From Lentisphaerae bacterium ADurb.Bin242 (lineage in GTDB: Bacteria > Verrucomicrobiota > Lentisphaeria > Victivallales > UBA1829): a DNA stretch of 35,517 nt. Numbering within the stretch: position 1 is the stretch's first letter; each line of letters starts with the position of its first letter. The notes beneath the pieces were generated by a model. The model was given only the letters and a program-made list of their open reading frames with translations. It did no database searches and was not told where the DNA came from. The stretch is from assembly GCA_002069785.1 (NCBI GenBank), contig MWCA01000058.1:1-35517 (forward strand), given 5' to 3'. Shown here piece by piece: positions 25,271-34,004 of this stretch. The translations under genes were made by a program, and so were the position numbers.

Positions 25271-25610
25271 CGGATCGAAACAAATCTTTCATAATTGATT
25301 TGTAATTCAATAATCACAGTTTTCACGACAAAATGGGGAACCCGGCAAATATCTCTCCACTGGAAAACTTTACGAAGGAGGTGTATATTCATGCAAATGC
25401 AATGGCTGAAATCAAGGGAACTCGCGGACACGCCCGGGCAATCCCGTCGGATCTCCTCCGGAGATTCTCTTCCGACTGGGATTGTTTTACAGTCGCCGCG
25501 GGCTACGTCTTCTTGATTTGAGCCAGCCATTCGGTAATCCAAAATCAATCGGGAACATCAAATGTGCGAAAAAGTCCGGACACTACCGCCATTCATAACT
25601 GGCACCGTTT
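25271..25610. other. Gene-free stretch after repeat copy A, possible decayed cassette
   Basis: No convincing gene is present. A good GAAGGAGGT site at 25374-25382 precedes ATG 25391, but the 41-codon frame has no recognisable content. The first 45 bases (AATCTTTC, then ATTTGTAATTCA) resemble the DNA left of repeat copy B (34088-34113). The right edge carries CCATTCAT (25589-25596) followed by GGCACCGTT, a shortened form of the hairpin at 33400-33443. The piece looks like a worn-down relative of the right-hand repeat region. Confidence 0.4.
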
Positions 25611-26321
25611 TTATTTATAATAAACAAACGGCCATTTTTCCCAGACAGAATTGAGATTGTAAGCGATGTAATAAGTGTTTGTTCTGTAAGGAACGAGAAC
25701 ACCGCCGACCTTTTGGCTCCTTATGTTATCCACGTGCAGATCGATGAAAACTGCATTGAAGCTGAAATTATGCCTTACGCCTATCAGGTTGCTGTAATAA
25801 TTGTCTGCGCAATCAAAAAGCCAGCAGATGTAGGATGGACGCGTGACACTCGCAGGCTTGAACATTCGGTCTCCCACTCCGGAGGTTATGGATTGCCATT
25901 GCTTGCTGTCTTTTCCGAGCTTGCCGTTCACCTGATAATACGCAATCACACTGTCCGTTTTTGGAACATCCTCAGCCGGACAGAAAAACGGACAGGGAGC
26001 GGCAGGCTTCCATTTGACATATGGATCGATCGAACTGTAGTAGCAGAGCACTGCGTTCGATGCATTCTTCACGACCGTTGATGCGCCGAAACTCCATCCG
26101 GCGTTGTCATCGGCGTAATGGAACAGTCCCATCCCAAGCTGTCTGATATTGCTTCTGCAGCTTATGCTTTTTGCCGTTTCCTTGGCCTTGTTGAGAGCAG
26201 GAAGGAGCATTCCCGCAAGAATGGCAATAATGGAAATCACAACGAGGAGTTCTATAAGAGTAAAACAGGTATATGATTTTTCCCCGTGCCGGCCCGTTGT
26301 GTTCAAATACTTGTGTTTCAT
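25611..26321 (-). CDS. Prepilin-like (type II secretion pseudopilin) protein
   Basis: The 236-residue product has the prepilin helix FTLIELLVVISIIAILAGMLLPAL at about 20-43. A globular domain ends with HNFSFNAVFIDLHVDNI, a form of the H-X9-D motif of PVC-group prepilins. Start ATG 26321 is chosen because AAAGGAG lies 9 bases upstream; an earlier in-frame ATG has no such site and would overlap the gene before it. The residue before Phe20 is Cys, not the usual Gly. It follows the secreted enzyme gene by 28 bases, mirroring the prepilin/DUF4838 pair at 4526-7679. Confidence 0.82.
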   Translation of the reverse strand: MKHKYLNTTGRHGEKSYTCFTLIELLVVISIIAILAGMLLPALNKAKETAKSISCRSNIRQLGMGLFHYADDNAGWSFGASTVVKNASNAVLCYYSSIDPYVKWKPAAPCPFFCPAEDVPKTDSVIAYYQVNGKLGKDSKQWQSITSGVGDRMFKPASVTRPSYICWLFDCADNYYSNLIGVRHNFSFNAVFIDLHVDNIRSQKVGGVLVPYRTNTYYIAYNLNSVWEKWPFVYYK

Positions 26322-26349
26322 ACTACAGCGCTCCTTTGTTTTTAACAGG

Positions 26350-28128
26350 TTATTTTTTAGGTTCATCCGCATCGAATTTTATCTGAAAAACCTCCACGTC
26401 GTCAAAAAGAGCCATGTCCTTTCTGTCACCGGACGAGGTCATGAAAAGCATAGGGACGATATATTGTGTGCCTTGCGGAACCGCCGGGATAAAAATTGTT
26501 GCACGCTTCCATCCGTTCCCCAGGTCTTCATGGAAAGAGGAAAATGCACGCAGGCTGTTGTTGCACCAAGCTCCATTGGCATTCTTCCAGGCCACCGAAA
26601 GAGAGGCGCCCGCGGCATGGACTGTTCTGGCGGAAGCCCTGACGATGTGGACGCCGTTCGGATCTGCTTTTATGGACTGGAGAATTGCACCGTCTACAAC
26701 TCCTTCCATTTTAACCGCAGCAGAACCGTTGGTTCCTTCTCCTGACACGACGGAAAATATTCCTTTTGAACGTTTCGGCTGCCATGCTTCCCAATACCGC
26801 GCTTTTGCCAGTGGAACATTGTCTGCGGCAGGCGTTATTGTTTCGCCAGAGGAGAAATCCTTTTGCTCAAAATCATGGTTTCGAACCATATTCTTGCTCG
26901 TTTTTCCGATCTTAAGGCGGGTCATGGAGAATTCATAAGGGTTCCGTGCATAAATTATGGCTTCCTCTATCCCCGGGATGGCATCATGCCAGAGAGGACC
27001 GGGAACGGACGGATTCATTTGAAAATTTTTTATCATATTGGGAGACGGATTTTCAATCGGGAACCAGGTTCTGCACTGAGACCATGTCCAGACATATTCA
27101 TCTGAAAAATCGAAAGATAAGCTCAGATTCCGCCTGAAAAACCCGGTTCTGTTCATGCCCGAATCATTTTCAAGCCTGTATGGAGGCTTCTCATTGACGT
27201 AGGAATCCAAATAGGTGCCGACAGCCAGGAAAGTCTGTTCTCGTAATTTTCTCTGGTTTTCAGGCGCCAACATACGCCGGAACCTGATTTCACGCAATGC
27301 CCTCAGCCGATAAAAGCTATCGATGTTTTTAGCTGCGTAGCCATGGGCTTCCATCCCATCGATTATGATGGCTTCAGGAGGGAGTCCGTCATAGATCCCG
27401 TTTATGAACCCTACCAGAAGCCCGGTGTCCGAGGCTTCCAAACGTTCAAACAGAAACGGCGTGCCGTCTGCCGGACCGAAAACCATATCGATCCAGAACC
27501 ATGCGAATATTTTTATCTCGGGAAATTTGTCGGAGAGTGCCTTTATGAAACCTTGTCCGCGTTCACGGGCTTTTGTATAAGCATCCGCATAAGAATGTCC
27601 GCATTTCGGATTGTATTTCCAGAGCTTGCGTCCGCCGTAGTCTTCCATGTCGAAAGTAATTCCCTCCATTCCGCACTCTTTAGCGATGGACGCAAGTATT
27701 CTGAAATTATTATAGACCCCATCCTCCCAGAATTTGTCATTGAACAAATCAAAAGTCCCATCAAAATTGGCATAATTTGCCCGGATAAAATTGTGCCTGA
27801 GTTTTTTGAACTTGACATTTTTAAGGCTTTTGACATATGAATCAAACCAACTTCTTTCCATTTTTTCCGCGCCGAACAGCTTATATCGGATAAACATTTT
27901 TTTCCCATTTTTATCGATTCCCTCATCAAATGTTATGCCGATTCCATCATACGGGAGGAATTTTTCAACCACGTCTATATTTTTTTCGAGCCATTCCGGG
28001 GAAGCATTGTCAAGCCCGAATTGAATGATTTTTTTAGGCCGGTCAGGATTCAGCTGTTCGGCATAAGAGATCGTTGCGCAAAAAGCGGCTGAGGCGAAAA
28101 GGACAAAGGCAAGAATTCTTTTTCTCAT
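26350..28128 (-). CDS. Secreted TIM-barrel glycosidase-like protein with C-terminal CBM-like domain
   Basis: The 592-residue protein has a signal peptide (residues 1-23, ending ISYA-EQ). A barrel-like region of ~400 residues contains acidic strand ends such as GIGITFDEG (62-70) and GITFDMEDYGG (156-166), the latter a candidate catalytic site. From about 427 (NMVRNHDFEQ) to the DDVEVFQI end it looks like a jelly-roll carbohydrate-binding module of the CBM4/9 type. I cannot assign a GH family. AAGGAG lies 6 bases before the ATG. The order GntR regulator, this enzyme, prepilin-like protein suggests one sugar-induced unit. Confidence 0.7.
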   Translation of the reverse strand: MRKRILAFVLFASAAFCATISYAEQLNPDRPKKIIQFGLDNASPEWLEKNIDVVEKFLPYDGIGITFDEGIDKNGKKMFIRYKLFGAEKMERSWFDSYVKSLKNVKFKKLRHNFIRANYANFDGTFDLFNDKFWEDGVYNNFRILASIAKECGMEGITFDMEDYGGRKLWKYNPKCGHSYADAYTKARERGQGFIKALSDKFPEIKIFAWFWIDMVFGPADGTPFLFERLEASDTGLLVGFINGIYDGLPPEAIIIDGMEAHGYAAKNIDSFYRLRALREIRFRRMLAPENQRKLREQTFLAVGTYLDSYVNEKPPYRLENDSGMNRTGFFRRNLSLSFDFSDEYVWTWSQCRTWFPIENPSPNMIKNFQMNPSVPGPLWHDAIPGIEEAIIYARNPYEFSMTRLKIGKTSKNMVRNHDFEQKDFSSGETITPAADNVPLAKARYWEAWQPKRSKGIFSVVSGEGTNGSAAVKMEGVVDGAILQSIKADPNGVHIVRASARTVHAAGASLSVAWKNANGAWCNNSLRAFSSFHEDLGNGWKRATIFIPAVPQGTQYIVPMLFMTSSGDRKDMALFDDVEVFQIKFDADEPKK

Positions 28129-28199
28129 TTTTTCTCCTTTGTTTTTTTACGAAAAAAACTGGCTTCATAAAAATTCAATGGAATATTATCGATCCATTA

Positions 28200-29267
28200 T
28201 CAGACACTATTTTCTTTTGTCATCCCGGAATGAATGCCTGGACATGTTTCCCTTTCCACATAATGGGTCGGAATCCTGATCAGATAATTCTTATCATCAT
28301 TTTCTGAAATCAAACGGAGTAAAAGTCTTGCGGCTTCTTCTGCTGTTCGGATGTAGCCGCTGTCTATTCCGCGGAATGCTCCGTTTTCCGGTATATCATC
28401 ACAAATAAGAATATCCGCTTTTCTGCTGATTTCATCAAAATATGAAGAAACACCGGGACAGAAATAAGACGAAAGTGAAATAACAAGAATTTTTCCAGGT
28501 TCTTCCGGATTGTTCTTAAAATAGCGGTATGCCATCATTTCTGCGGAACAAGTTGTCGCTGGCAAATCAATATATTTCACCTTCATTTTCAGGGGACTGT
28601 TACAAGCAAATATTTTCTGAAATTCCGCTTTTTTTGCCTGGGAATTTGGATGGATACCGGAAAGAAGGAAAATACTGTCATAATTTCTTTCAAGCTGAAT
28701 GAATTTCATAAGTTCCTCTATTCCGGTGGACCAGTCAGGCAGAACCTGGGAACAGCGAAGGTCGGTACAGACATAATCATTGCGGTAGACAACAATCTTT
28801 CCCTTGAAATTTTGGAAAAAGGCAATCGTCTCATTGTTAATGAAGCCAATGGATACCAGAATTCCATCAAGGCTCTTTACCATTTCCCCGTATGCGGGTT
28901 TTGTCGTCAGTTCCGTATAGGAAATTCCGATAAATTCGACTCCATGCCGGTCAAAAAAATGATGGATCATTCGGAAGGAGGCTATCAGACACAAGTCATC
29001 CTGATAGGGCGTTGGTATGACGGAGAGGTATCCTATCCTGATTTTCCTGGGGCTGCGGACAAAATATCCTTTCCGTACAACCTTGTCCACAATTCCGTGT
29101 TTGGCGAGAAGCCGCATTACTTTGTGGGCTGTTACCGGGGAGATTCTGAATTCGGAAGCAACTTCCCGAACAGATGAAACCGGAGCACCCGCCGGGAAAT
29201 TTTTTCCCTGCAAGCGCAAACTGAGCGTATCGGCAATCTTGTAAGCCTTTGATCTTTTCCGTTCCAT
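28200..29267 (-). CDS. GntR-type DNA-binding / LacI-type effector hybrid transcriptional regulator
   Basis: The 355-residue protein has an N-terminal winged helix of GntR type (residues ~1-72: AYKIADTLSLRLQGKNFPAG, VREVASEFRISPVTAHKVMRLLAKHGIVDKVVRKGYFV). A periplasmic-binding-protein-like effector domain with LacI/GalR-family character follows (RKIRIGYLSVIP, then DADILICDD-type strands to the end). This hybrid layout (AraR-like) is typical of regulators of plant or host polysaccharide use. It sits between two glycosidase-like genes on the same strand and is probably co-regulated with them. Confidence 0.85.
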   Translation of the reverse strand: MERKRSKAYKIADTLSLRLQGKNFPAGAPVSSVREVASEFRISPVTAHKVMRLLAKHGIVDKVVRKGYFVRSPRKIRIGYLSVIPTPYQDDLCLIASFRMIHHFFDRHGVEFIGISYTELTTKPAYGEMVKSLDGILVSIGFINNETIAFFQNFKGKIVVYRNDYVCTDLRCSQVLPDWSTGIEELMKFIQLERNYDSIFLLSGIHPNSQAKKAEFQKIFACNSPLKMKVKYIDLPATTCSAEMMAYRYFKNNPEEPGKILVISLSSYFCPGVSSYFDEISRKADILICDDIPENGAFRGIDSGYIRTAEEAARLLLRLISENDDKNYLIRIPTHYVERETCPGIHSGMTKENSV

Positions 29268-29381
29268 GTAGTTCTATCCCTTTCCTGCGCCCTTGATAAA
29301 ATCTACATGGTTATTTTCTACAAATCAACAAATTATGTATTCATCGCTTGAATATTTTTATTAAAAAAATGTATCTGTATC

Positions 29382-29398
29382 AAAATGTGTGACATTTT
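29382..29398. promoter_or_regulatory. Perfect inverted repeat upstream of the GntR-hybrid gene, candidate operator
   Basis: AAAATGT-GTG-ACATTTT is a perfect 7-bp-arm dyad about 115 bases before the regulator start. On the minus strand it is followed by TTGATA-N17-TAAAAA, a weak promoter match. Both size and position suit a GntR-type operator. It could also act as a weak terminator for the preceding gene. Confidence 0.4.
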
Positions 29399-29466
29399 AC
29401 TCCGGAGCAAAAACGCCATTGTCTTCCTGAAAAACCATGCATGAAAATGCGATTTTTTCAACAGGG

Positions 29467-31176
29467 TTACTTCACCTCGGAAAACTTTTTCAAGAAGGCG
29501 ATTTTCTCCCGGATGGATTCCGCATCGAAAAGCCATCCATGGGGTTCCGCATGGTAGCCGATCCACTGGTCCGCTTCAACGTCGGGCAAAATACTTTCAA
29601 GCAGGGTCTTCTCGGCATTGGCAATGTCAAGGAATTCATGCAGGCATGAATTATTCCAATTTTTTCTCATCCTGTAGATTCGGAGCGTATTGAATGTGCT
29701 TGTGAACGCCGCCCCGGCAACTTTCGCATTCCGCAGTTCCGAAGGGTATTTATCATCACATAGCGCCTTAGTCAGTTCTATGACCGCAATGTTCCAAAGC
29801 CCTGAAAGCTTTTCAAACCGTTCAATGATCTGGTCAAGCGTGAAAACGTCCTGATCCAGCATCTGGTTGAAATCATCTCCGCGGGGATCGAGATGCCAAC
29901 TGCGGCCGGCAGGAACCCCTTCGAGTGGTGCCGTTTTGTATATTGCGGTATAGCCGAGAGTGAAGTTCTGCGGACCGTAGTACAGAACCGTATAAACGTT
30001 TGGAAAATAAAGTAACGCATTACGAAATTTTTTCCAGGCTGAAATCAATATCTTCGGATCAGCTTTTGGAAAACGAAATGCGGCAAAGGCTTTTACGGCA
30101 GTCTCTTCGTTATCAAAGTCTTTTCCCATTAGAAAAAAATGGAATGCTTCAATGTTGCTTCCAGGCAGGTTTCCGAAATTCCAGCAGCCGAGGAAGCCGG
30201 CCGGGGGATTTTTCTTCAGGTAAGCGGCTTTGTGGAAAATTGAGTAAACTGCCGTCAGGCATGGAATGGTCGCAAGTTCATGTGTTGTCCCTAGCTGAAG
30301 TTTTGCCATGAGACGGTGCGGATAATGACACAGAATATCCTTTGTCCGCAGGTAGGAATCGCAGGGGCCCGGGTAGGCAAGGGAGTATTCCATGAAGTGA
30401 AAATGCGGATAATCCGGCAAATCCATGTATCCATCCCGTTCAAAATCATTCATGATAATGATGTCTTCCGGCAATTGGGAGATGACCGATTCGGCATCGG
30501 TATATTCCCATGCCCAATTCCACGCGATTACTTCCATTTTCTTCGACTGTCTGCGAACACCTTCCCGGACCATGTTGATGATTTCGGCAATGACTTCAGC
30601 AAGGGGCCTTTCTGCGCAGCGGGGGCAAATTTCCTTTGCATTATTGTTGCTGTTCAAACAATGCGATGGAAATTCTCCATTGGTGATCAGAATGATTCCG
30701 GCAAGCTCCGGCATGGATTTTGCAACCTGTTCCGAGGCATCCGCAATCCATTTCTTTACGGAAGGAACCGAAGTGCAGAAGGTACGGACCTTCGCCCCGT
30801 TATAAAAATCGACATTAATTCCACCATCCTCAAAATGGTTATCCCAAAAGACCGTATTCCCGCGTTCAACAGCTCGTGGCGGTTGGAGATACAGGAAAAC
30901 TTTAAGGCCATACTTTGCGGCTTGTTCGATGAGGCGGTTTACCCGGATAACATGATATTCTGCGTTGACTCCGAGTTCGGGATATGGGGCTGTTCTCACG
31001 ATATGGTGCAGCAATCCATGCAACCAGACGGCATTGAATCCGGCATCGGCAATCCGTTGCAGTTCCAGATCGGTATAAACTCCATCCGCAGTGACGGTTT
31101 CATCGGTCAACTCGTCGGGTGTATTGGATGCTGCTCCCGCATAAAAACTCTGATAAGAACGCCATATCTTGTACAT
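29467..31176 (-). CDS. Cytoplasmic TIM-barrel glycosidase-like protein with CPRC motif
   Basis: The 569-residue product starts at ATG 31176, with AGGAG 6 bases upstream. It lacks a signal peptide. Barrel-like strands are visible as LQRIADAGFNAVWLHG (39-54), GLKVFLYLQPPRA (90-102) and IILITNGEFPSHC (161-173), where Glu168 is a candidate catalytic acid. A CPRC motif (184-187) recalls the cysteine pairs of DUF4838 and GH20/GH123-related barrels. The C-terminal ~170 residues are helical. Substrate is unknown. It is probably an intracellular glycosidase acting on oligosaccharides alongside the neighbouring fucosidase. It has its own strong promoter. Confidence 0.65.
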   Translation of the reverse strand: MYKIWRSYQSFYAGAASNTPDELTDETVTADGVYTDLELQRIADAGFNAVWLHGLLHHIVRTAPYPELGVNAEYHVIRVNRLIEQAAKYGLKVFLYLQPPRAVERGNTVFWDNHFEDGGINVDFYNGAKVRTFCTSVPSVKKWIADASEQVAKSMPELAGIILITNGEFPSHCLNSNNNAKEICPRCAERPLAEVIAEIINMVREGVRRQSKKMEVIAWNWAWEYTDAESVISQLPEDIIIMNDFERDGYMDLPDYPHFHFMEYSLAYPGPCDSYLRTKDILCHYPHRLMAKLQLGTTHELATIPCLTAVYSIFHKAAYLKKNPPAGFLGCWNFGNLPGSNIEAFHFFLMGKDFDNEETAVKAFAAFRFPKADPKILISAWKKFRNALLYFPNVYTVLYYGPQNFTLGYTAIYKTAPLEGVPAGRSWHLDPRGDDFNQMLDQDVFTLDQIIERFEKLSGLWNIAVIELTKALCDDKYPSELRNAKVAGAAFTSTFNTLRIYRMRKNWNNSCLHEFLDIANAEKTLLESILPDVEADQWIGYHAEPHGWLFDAESIREKIAFLKKFSEVK

Positions 31177-31284
31177 GTATTCTCCTGCTTGATTTAATGG
31201 CAAAACTTATTATTGTCTGTTGCCGAACCGGAAAATGAAACATTAAAATTGAAATCCTCTGTTCCCCCCGCTTGAACAATTATT

Positions 31285-31313
31285 ATAATAACCCATAAAA
31301 ACCACATTGTCAA
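31285..31313 (-). promoter_or_regulatory. Strong promoter of the 29467-31176 gene
   Basis: On the minus strand TTGACA (31313-31308) and TATTAT (31290-31285) have a 17-base spacer. Transcription would begin near 31278, about 100 bases before the ATG. The promoter separates this gene from the fucosidase upstream. Confidence 0.75.
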
Positions 31314-31379
31314 ATTTTTGATTTAATGCATGTTTCGCCCGCGGCTTCCGCCGGTGATCGAATCGCCTTGAAACAAAAT

Positions 31380-33032
31380 TCAATATGTCAGTACGCCTAA
31401 TTCTTTGCAGGTTATTTCACCGCTGTTGTCCACCAGTCTGATGGCGGTCAGTTTTATTGCTGATGCCGTAACGCATGGGAATTCCACTGTTTGCGGAATC
31501 GGATTGGCCCGGATATTGGAAAATTCTGTTTCGGCAACGATCCGCCATTTGCCGTTTTCCAGTACCGCAAGACTACAGTTCAACGGCGTTCCGGCCACAT
31601 GGTCCTTATCCGGGGTAAAAACTACGCCTTTGAAACGGAAGGGTTCCGGCAGTTCGGCCATCAATTCCATGCCGGAAACCTTTGTTCTGGACAGCGGGAG
31701 GTAATTCTTCGGCATTCCGGATGCATCATTCTGAAACATCTCGGGGGCGAGACAGATTCTTACGGATAAGCGGTTGACTTTGCCGCTGGAATCAATGATT
31801 TTTATTCGGACGGCGTCCGCATTGACCACGGCAAAGCGACAGATGCGGTTAATGCCGATGGACTTGCCGCTGCAGACCTGCCGCCATCGGCCATGGCTGC
31901 CGGCTTCAACGGCATAAGCGGTCACCTGTTCGCCGCCGGCCAGAGGTTCTTTAAGCTCAATGAAATTAACGGCGGTATCCTTTCCCAACGCAATAACGCA
32001 TTTCCCATCGACCACCGGCCGTTCGTCTTCCTGGAATACGGTGTTCTGGTAGAGGGATTCTCTGGCGGCTTTGAATTCGGCCAACCGCCGGACGTCGGCC
32101 TCCGGCATCACTCCTTTTTCATTCAGGACAAGCCCTATGTTCATAAATCCGCCGCGGCCGACGGAATGCCCGTAAATTTCGATCAGCTCAGCCACGCTTT
32201 TCAAGCGGTCATTTTCATTTTGATGGTAAAACCAGCCGGGACGCAGCGGAAAGTCGCATTCAGGCGGCATATAATAAACGCCGTTGAGATCGCCCTGAGG
32301 GCTGTTGCAGTAATCCAGGCATCCGGGATATAAGCTGCTTTTGCCGACAGGGGTAAAGGACGCCCGGGAGTCCGGAGCGGCGAACCCTTTTTCATTGCCC
32401 ACCCACCGCAGATCCGGGCCGACATCGCTGAAAATCGCTGCGCCCGGTTGCAGTTCCCGGACCATCTGCCAGATATTTTCCCAATCATAATAATTACCTG
32501 AATCGATCGTTTTCTTTTCGCAGGAACCGCCGTAATAACCGTCGCCGCCGTTGGCACCGTCGAACCACACCTCGAACGCTTCGCCATAGCCCGTCAGAAC
32601 TTCCCGCAATTGTTCCTTGAAGATTTTCAAATATTCGACCGTCCCGTAGGCGGCACAGTTCCGGTCCCACGGCGAAACATAAAAACCAACCCTCACGCCG
32701 TGGCGCCGCAACGCCCGGCTCAGTTCGCCGACATAATCACGGTTCCATTTCGTATTGCTGACGCAATATCCGGTCGTTTGGGTTGGCCACAGACAAAAAC
32801 CGTCGTGGTGCTTGCAAACGACAATCAAACCGCCGATGCCGCCGTTTTCACAAGCTGCGGCGATCTGTTCCGGATCGAAATCCACAGGATTGAAAACTTC
32901 TGGCGGAGTGTCTCCATATCCCCATTCCTTGTTGACAAAGGTATTGAGTCCGAAGTGAAGAATCCCATAAACCGGGATACTGCAATGCTTTATTTGACGG
33001 GCCGAAGGCCGTTTCGTCGTATTGAATATCAT
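31380..33032 (-). CDS. Alpha-L-fucosidase, GH29, with C-terminal beta-sandwich domain
   Basis: The 550-residue protein shows GH29 landmarks: HFGLNTF (26-32), KHHDGFCLWPT (74-84), GFYVSPWD (116-123) and EVWFDGANG (154-162), in which Asp158 is the expected nucleophile. The C-terminal ~200 residues look like F5/8-type (CBM32-like) beta-sandwiches. There is no signal peptide, so it should act inside the cell on imported fucosylated oligosaccharides such as host glycan or plant fragments. AAGGAG lies 11 bases before the ATG, a rather long spacing. It starts 15 bases after the stop of an A+T-rich immunity-like gene, a probably foreign neighbour. Confidence 0.88.
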   Translation of the reverse strand: MIFNTTKRPSARQIKHCSIPVYGILHFGLNTFVNKEWGYGDTPPEVFNPVDFDPEQIAAACENGGIGGLIVVCKHHDGFCLWPTQTTGYCVSNTKWNRDYVGELSRALRRHGVRVGFYVSPWDRNCAAYGTVEYLKIFKEQLREVLTGYGEAFEVWFDGANGGDGYYGGSCEKKTIDSGNYYDWENIWQMVRELQPGAAIFSDVGPDLRWVGNEKGFAAPDSRASFTPVGKSSLYPGCLDYCNSPQGDLNGVYYMPPECDFPLRPGWFYHQNENDRLKSVAELIEIYGHSVGRGGFMNIGLVLNEKGVMPEADVRRLAEFKAARESLYQNTVFQEDERPVVDGKCVIALGKDTAVNFIELKEPLAGGEQVTAYAVEAGSHGRWRQVCSGKSIGINRICRFAVVNADAVRIKIIDSSGKVNRLSVRICLAPEMFQNDASGMPKNYLPLSRTKVSGMELMAELPEPFRFKGVVFTPDKDHVAGTPLNCSLAVLENGKWRIVAETEFSNIRANPIPQTVEFPCVTASAIKLTAIRLVDNSGEITCKELGVLTY

Positions 33033-33047
33033 TTCTGCCGGAACTCC

Positions 33048-33359
33048 TTATTCAATGATAATAGTATACCCTGATCTTTGGTAAAAATCGACAATGTTAT
33101 CTAAAATTCTTTTCTTATCCAAATCACTCACAACTTCATTTTCGTGAGGAGGCTTCCAACCTTTGATTGAACGCTTAGATATCGCCATTCGAGGCCTTAA
33201 CCATTTTCCGCCTCGCATTTCTGAGTCGATGAACATCTCTTTACCGCCTTCAAAATACCTCAGCCCCGCCCAAGCATTGGCAAGTTTCACTTTGAATGTT
33301 CTTTTTTCCAGATAAATAACTTTAAATGTTTTAAAAAAATCAATTATTGCGGCTAACAT
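33048..33359 (-). CDS. Imm74-like immunity protein (orphan)
   Basis: The 103-residue product resembles, from memory, the Imm74 family of polymorphic-toxin immunity proteins. It has a beta-rich N-terminal half, then SIKGWKPPHENEVV with the conserved Trp-x-Pro-Pro, and a final helix plus strand (ILDNIVDFYQRSGYTIII). GAGG lies 7 bases before the ATG. Such proteins neutralise toxins delivered by rival bacteria; here no toxin gene is beside it, so it would be an orphan. Its A+T-rich composition differs from the fucosidase gene 15 bases downstream, which suggests horizontal gain. A hairpin with the CATGAATGG motif lies just upstream. Confidence 0.55.
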   Translation of the reverse strand: MLAAIIDFFKTFKVIYLEKRTFKVKLANAWAGLRYFEGGKEMFIDSEMRGGKWLRPRMAISKRSIKGWKPPHENEVVSDLDKKRILDNIVDFYQRSGYTIIIE

Positions 33360-33399
33360 ATTATATCCTCGGTTTTTGGTTTTAATCTGAAAAAACTAG

Positions 33400-33443
33400 A
33401 ACGGTGCCATTCATGGCAGGGTATTATCATGAATGGCATCGTT
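33400..33443. repeat. Hairpin built from two inverted CATGAATGG motifs
   Basis: AACGGTGCCATTCATG (33400-33415) pairs with CATGAATGGCATCGTT (33428-33443) over 16 bp with one G-T wobble and a 12-base loop. CATGAATGG recurs singly at 34133-34141, 34359-34367 and 35217-35225, always at the edges of the A+T-rich genes, and in a shortened inverted form at 25589. It may be a terminator, a recombination site or an element end. Confidence 0.75.
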
Positions 33444-33530
33444 CCTGCGTTGGCTCCTTCCAAAAGGTTTCTTTTTCCATAGCATCATCAGATTCAAGAA
33501 AAACAGATAGGGCTGGCTTAGCAGTGGCTG

Positions 33531-34004
33531 TTATTGGCTATTTTTTTTCAATATGTCCAGAGATGCTTGACATTGCCTGCATAATTTTTTATTAAATAAA
33601 AATTTCAATAATTCTTCTGTCGTTTCCTTATTTGCGCACATTAGGCTTTTTTTTATCCATCGAAAAGCTTCATCATCATCATTTTTAACTTCCACATAAT
33701 ATGTCCCTATTCCTATATATGCAGCAGCGCACTGGCTATCTATGCTTATCGCTTTATGATAGGCATTCAGGGCATCATTGTAGCGTTTCTGCTGATAAAG
33801 ACAAAAGCCCAGCCATGCCCATGCCGCAGCATCATGGGAATTCTTTTTAACCACCGTATAAGCACTATCTGAAAGTTGTTTTTTATTACTTGTTGCAAGT
33901 AGTGTAATAACATAATATGCAGCGACGGCGCCGAGTATAAAACCTATACAACCAGAAAGACAAATTATCTTCACTGCCGTCCCATAATTCTTTGAAATTG
34001 TCAT
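33531..34004 (-). CDS. Membrane-anchored TPR protein (157 residues), A+T-rich
   Basis: Start ATG 34004 has GGGAGG about 6 bases upstream; an upstream in-frame ATG would run through repeat DNA. A transmembrane helix (residues ~12-37, ICLSGCIGFILGAVAAYYVITLLA) is followed by two or three TPR-like units (HDAAAWAWLGFCLYQQKRYNDALNAYHKAISID, then SQCAAAYIGIGTYYVE). The C-terminal part would lie outside the cytoplasm. TPR repeats bind protein partners. No enzyme motif is present. Its composition matches its A+T-rich neighbours rather than the rest of the window. It lies between two CATGAATGG-bearing sites. Confidence 0.75.
   Translation of the reverse strand: MTISKNYGTAVKIICLSGCIGFILGAVAAYYVITLLATSNKKQLSDSAYTVVKKNSHDAAAWAWLGFCLYQQKRYNDALNAYHKAISIDSQCAAAYIGIGTYYVEVKNDDDEAFRWIKKSLMCANKETTEELLKFLFNKKLCRQCQASLDILKKNSQ

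Noticed and set aside
25252..25548. 98-codon minus-strand open frame and overlapping short plus-strand frames beside repeat copy A
   Set aside because: No recognisable content; they run through repeat DNA and conflict with one another.
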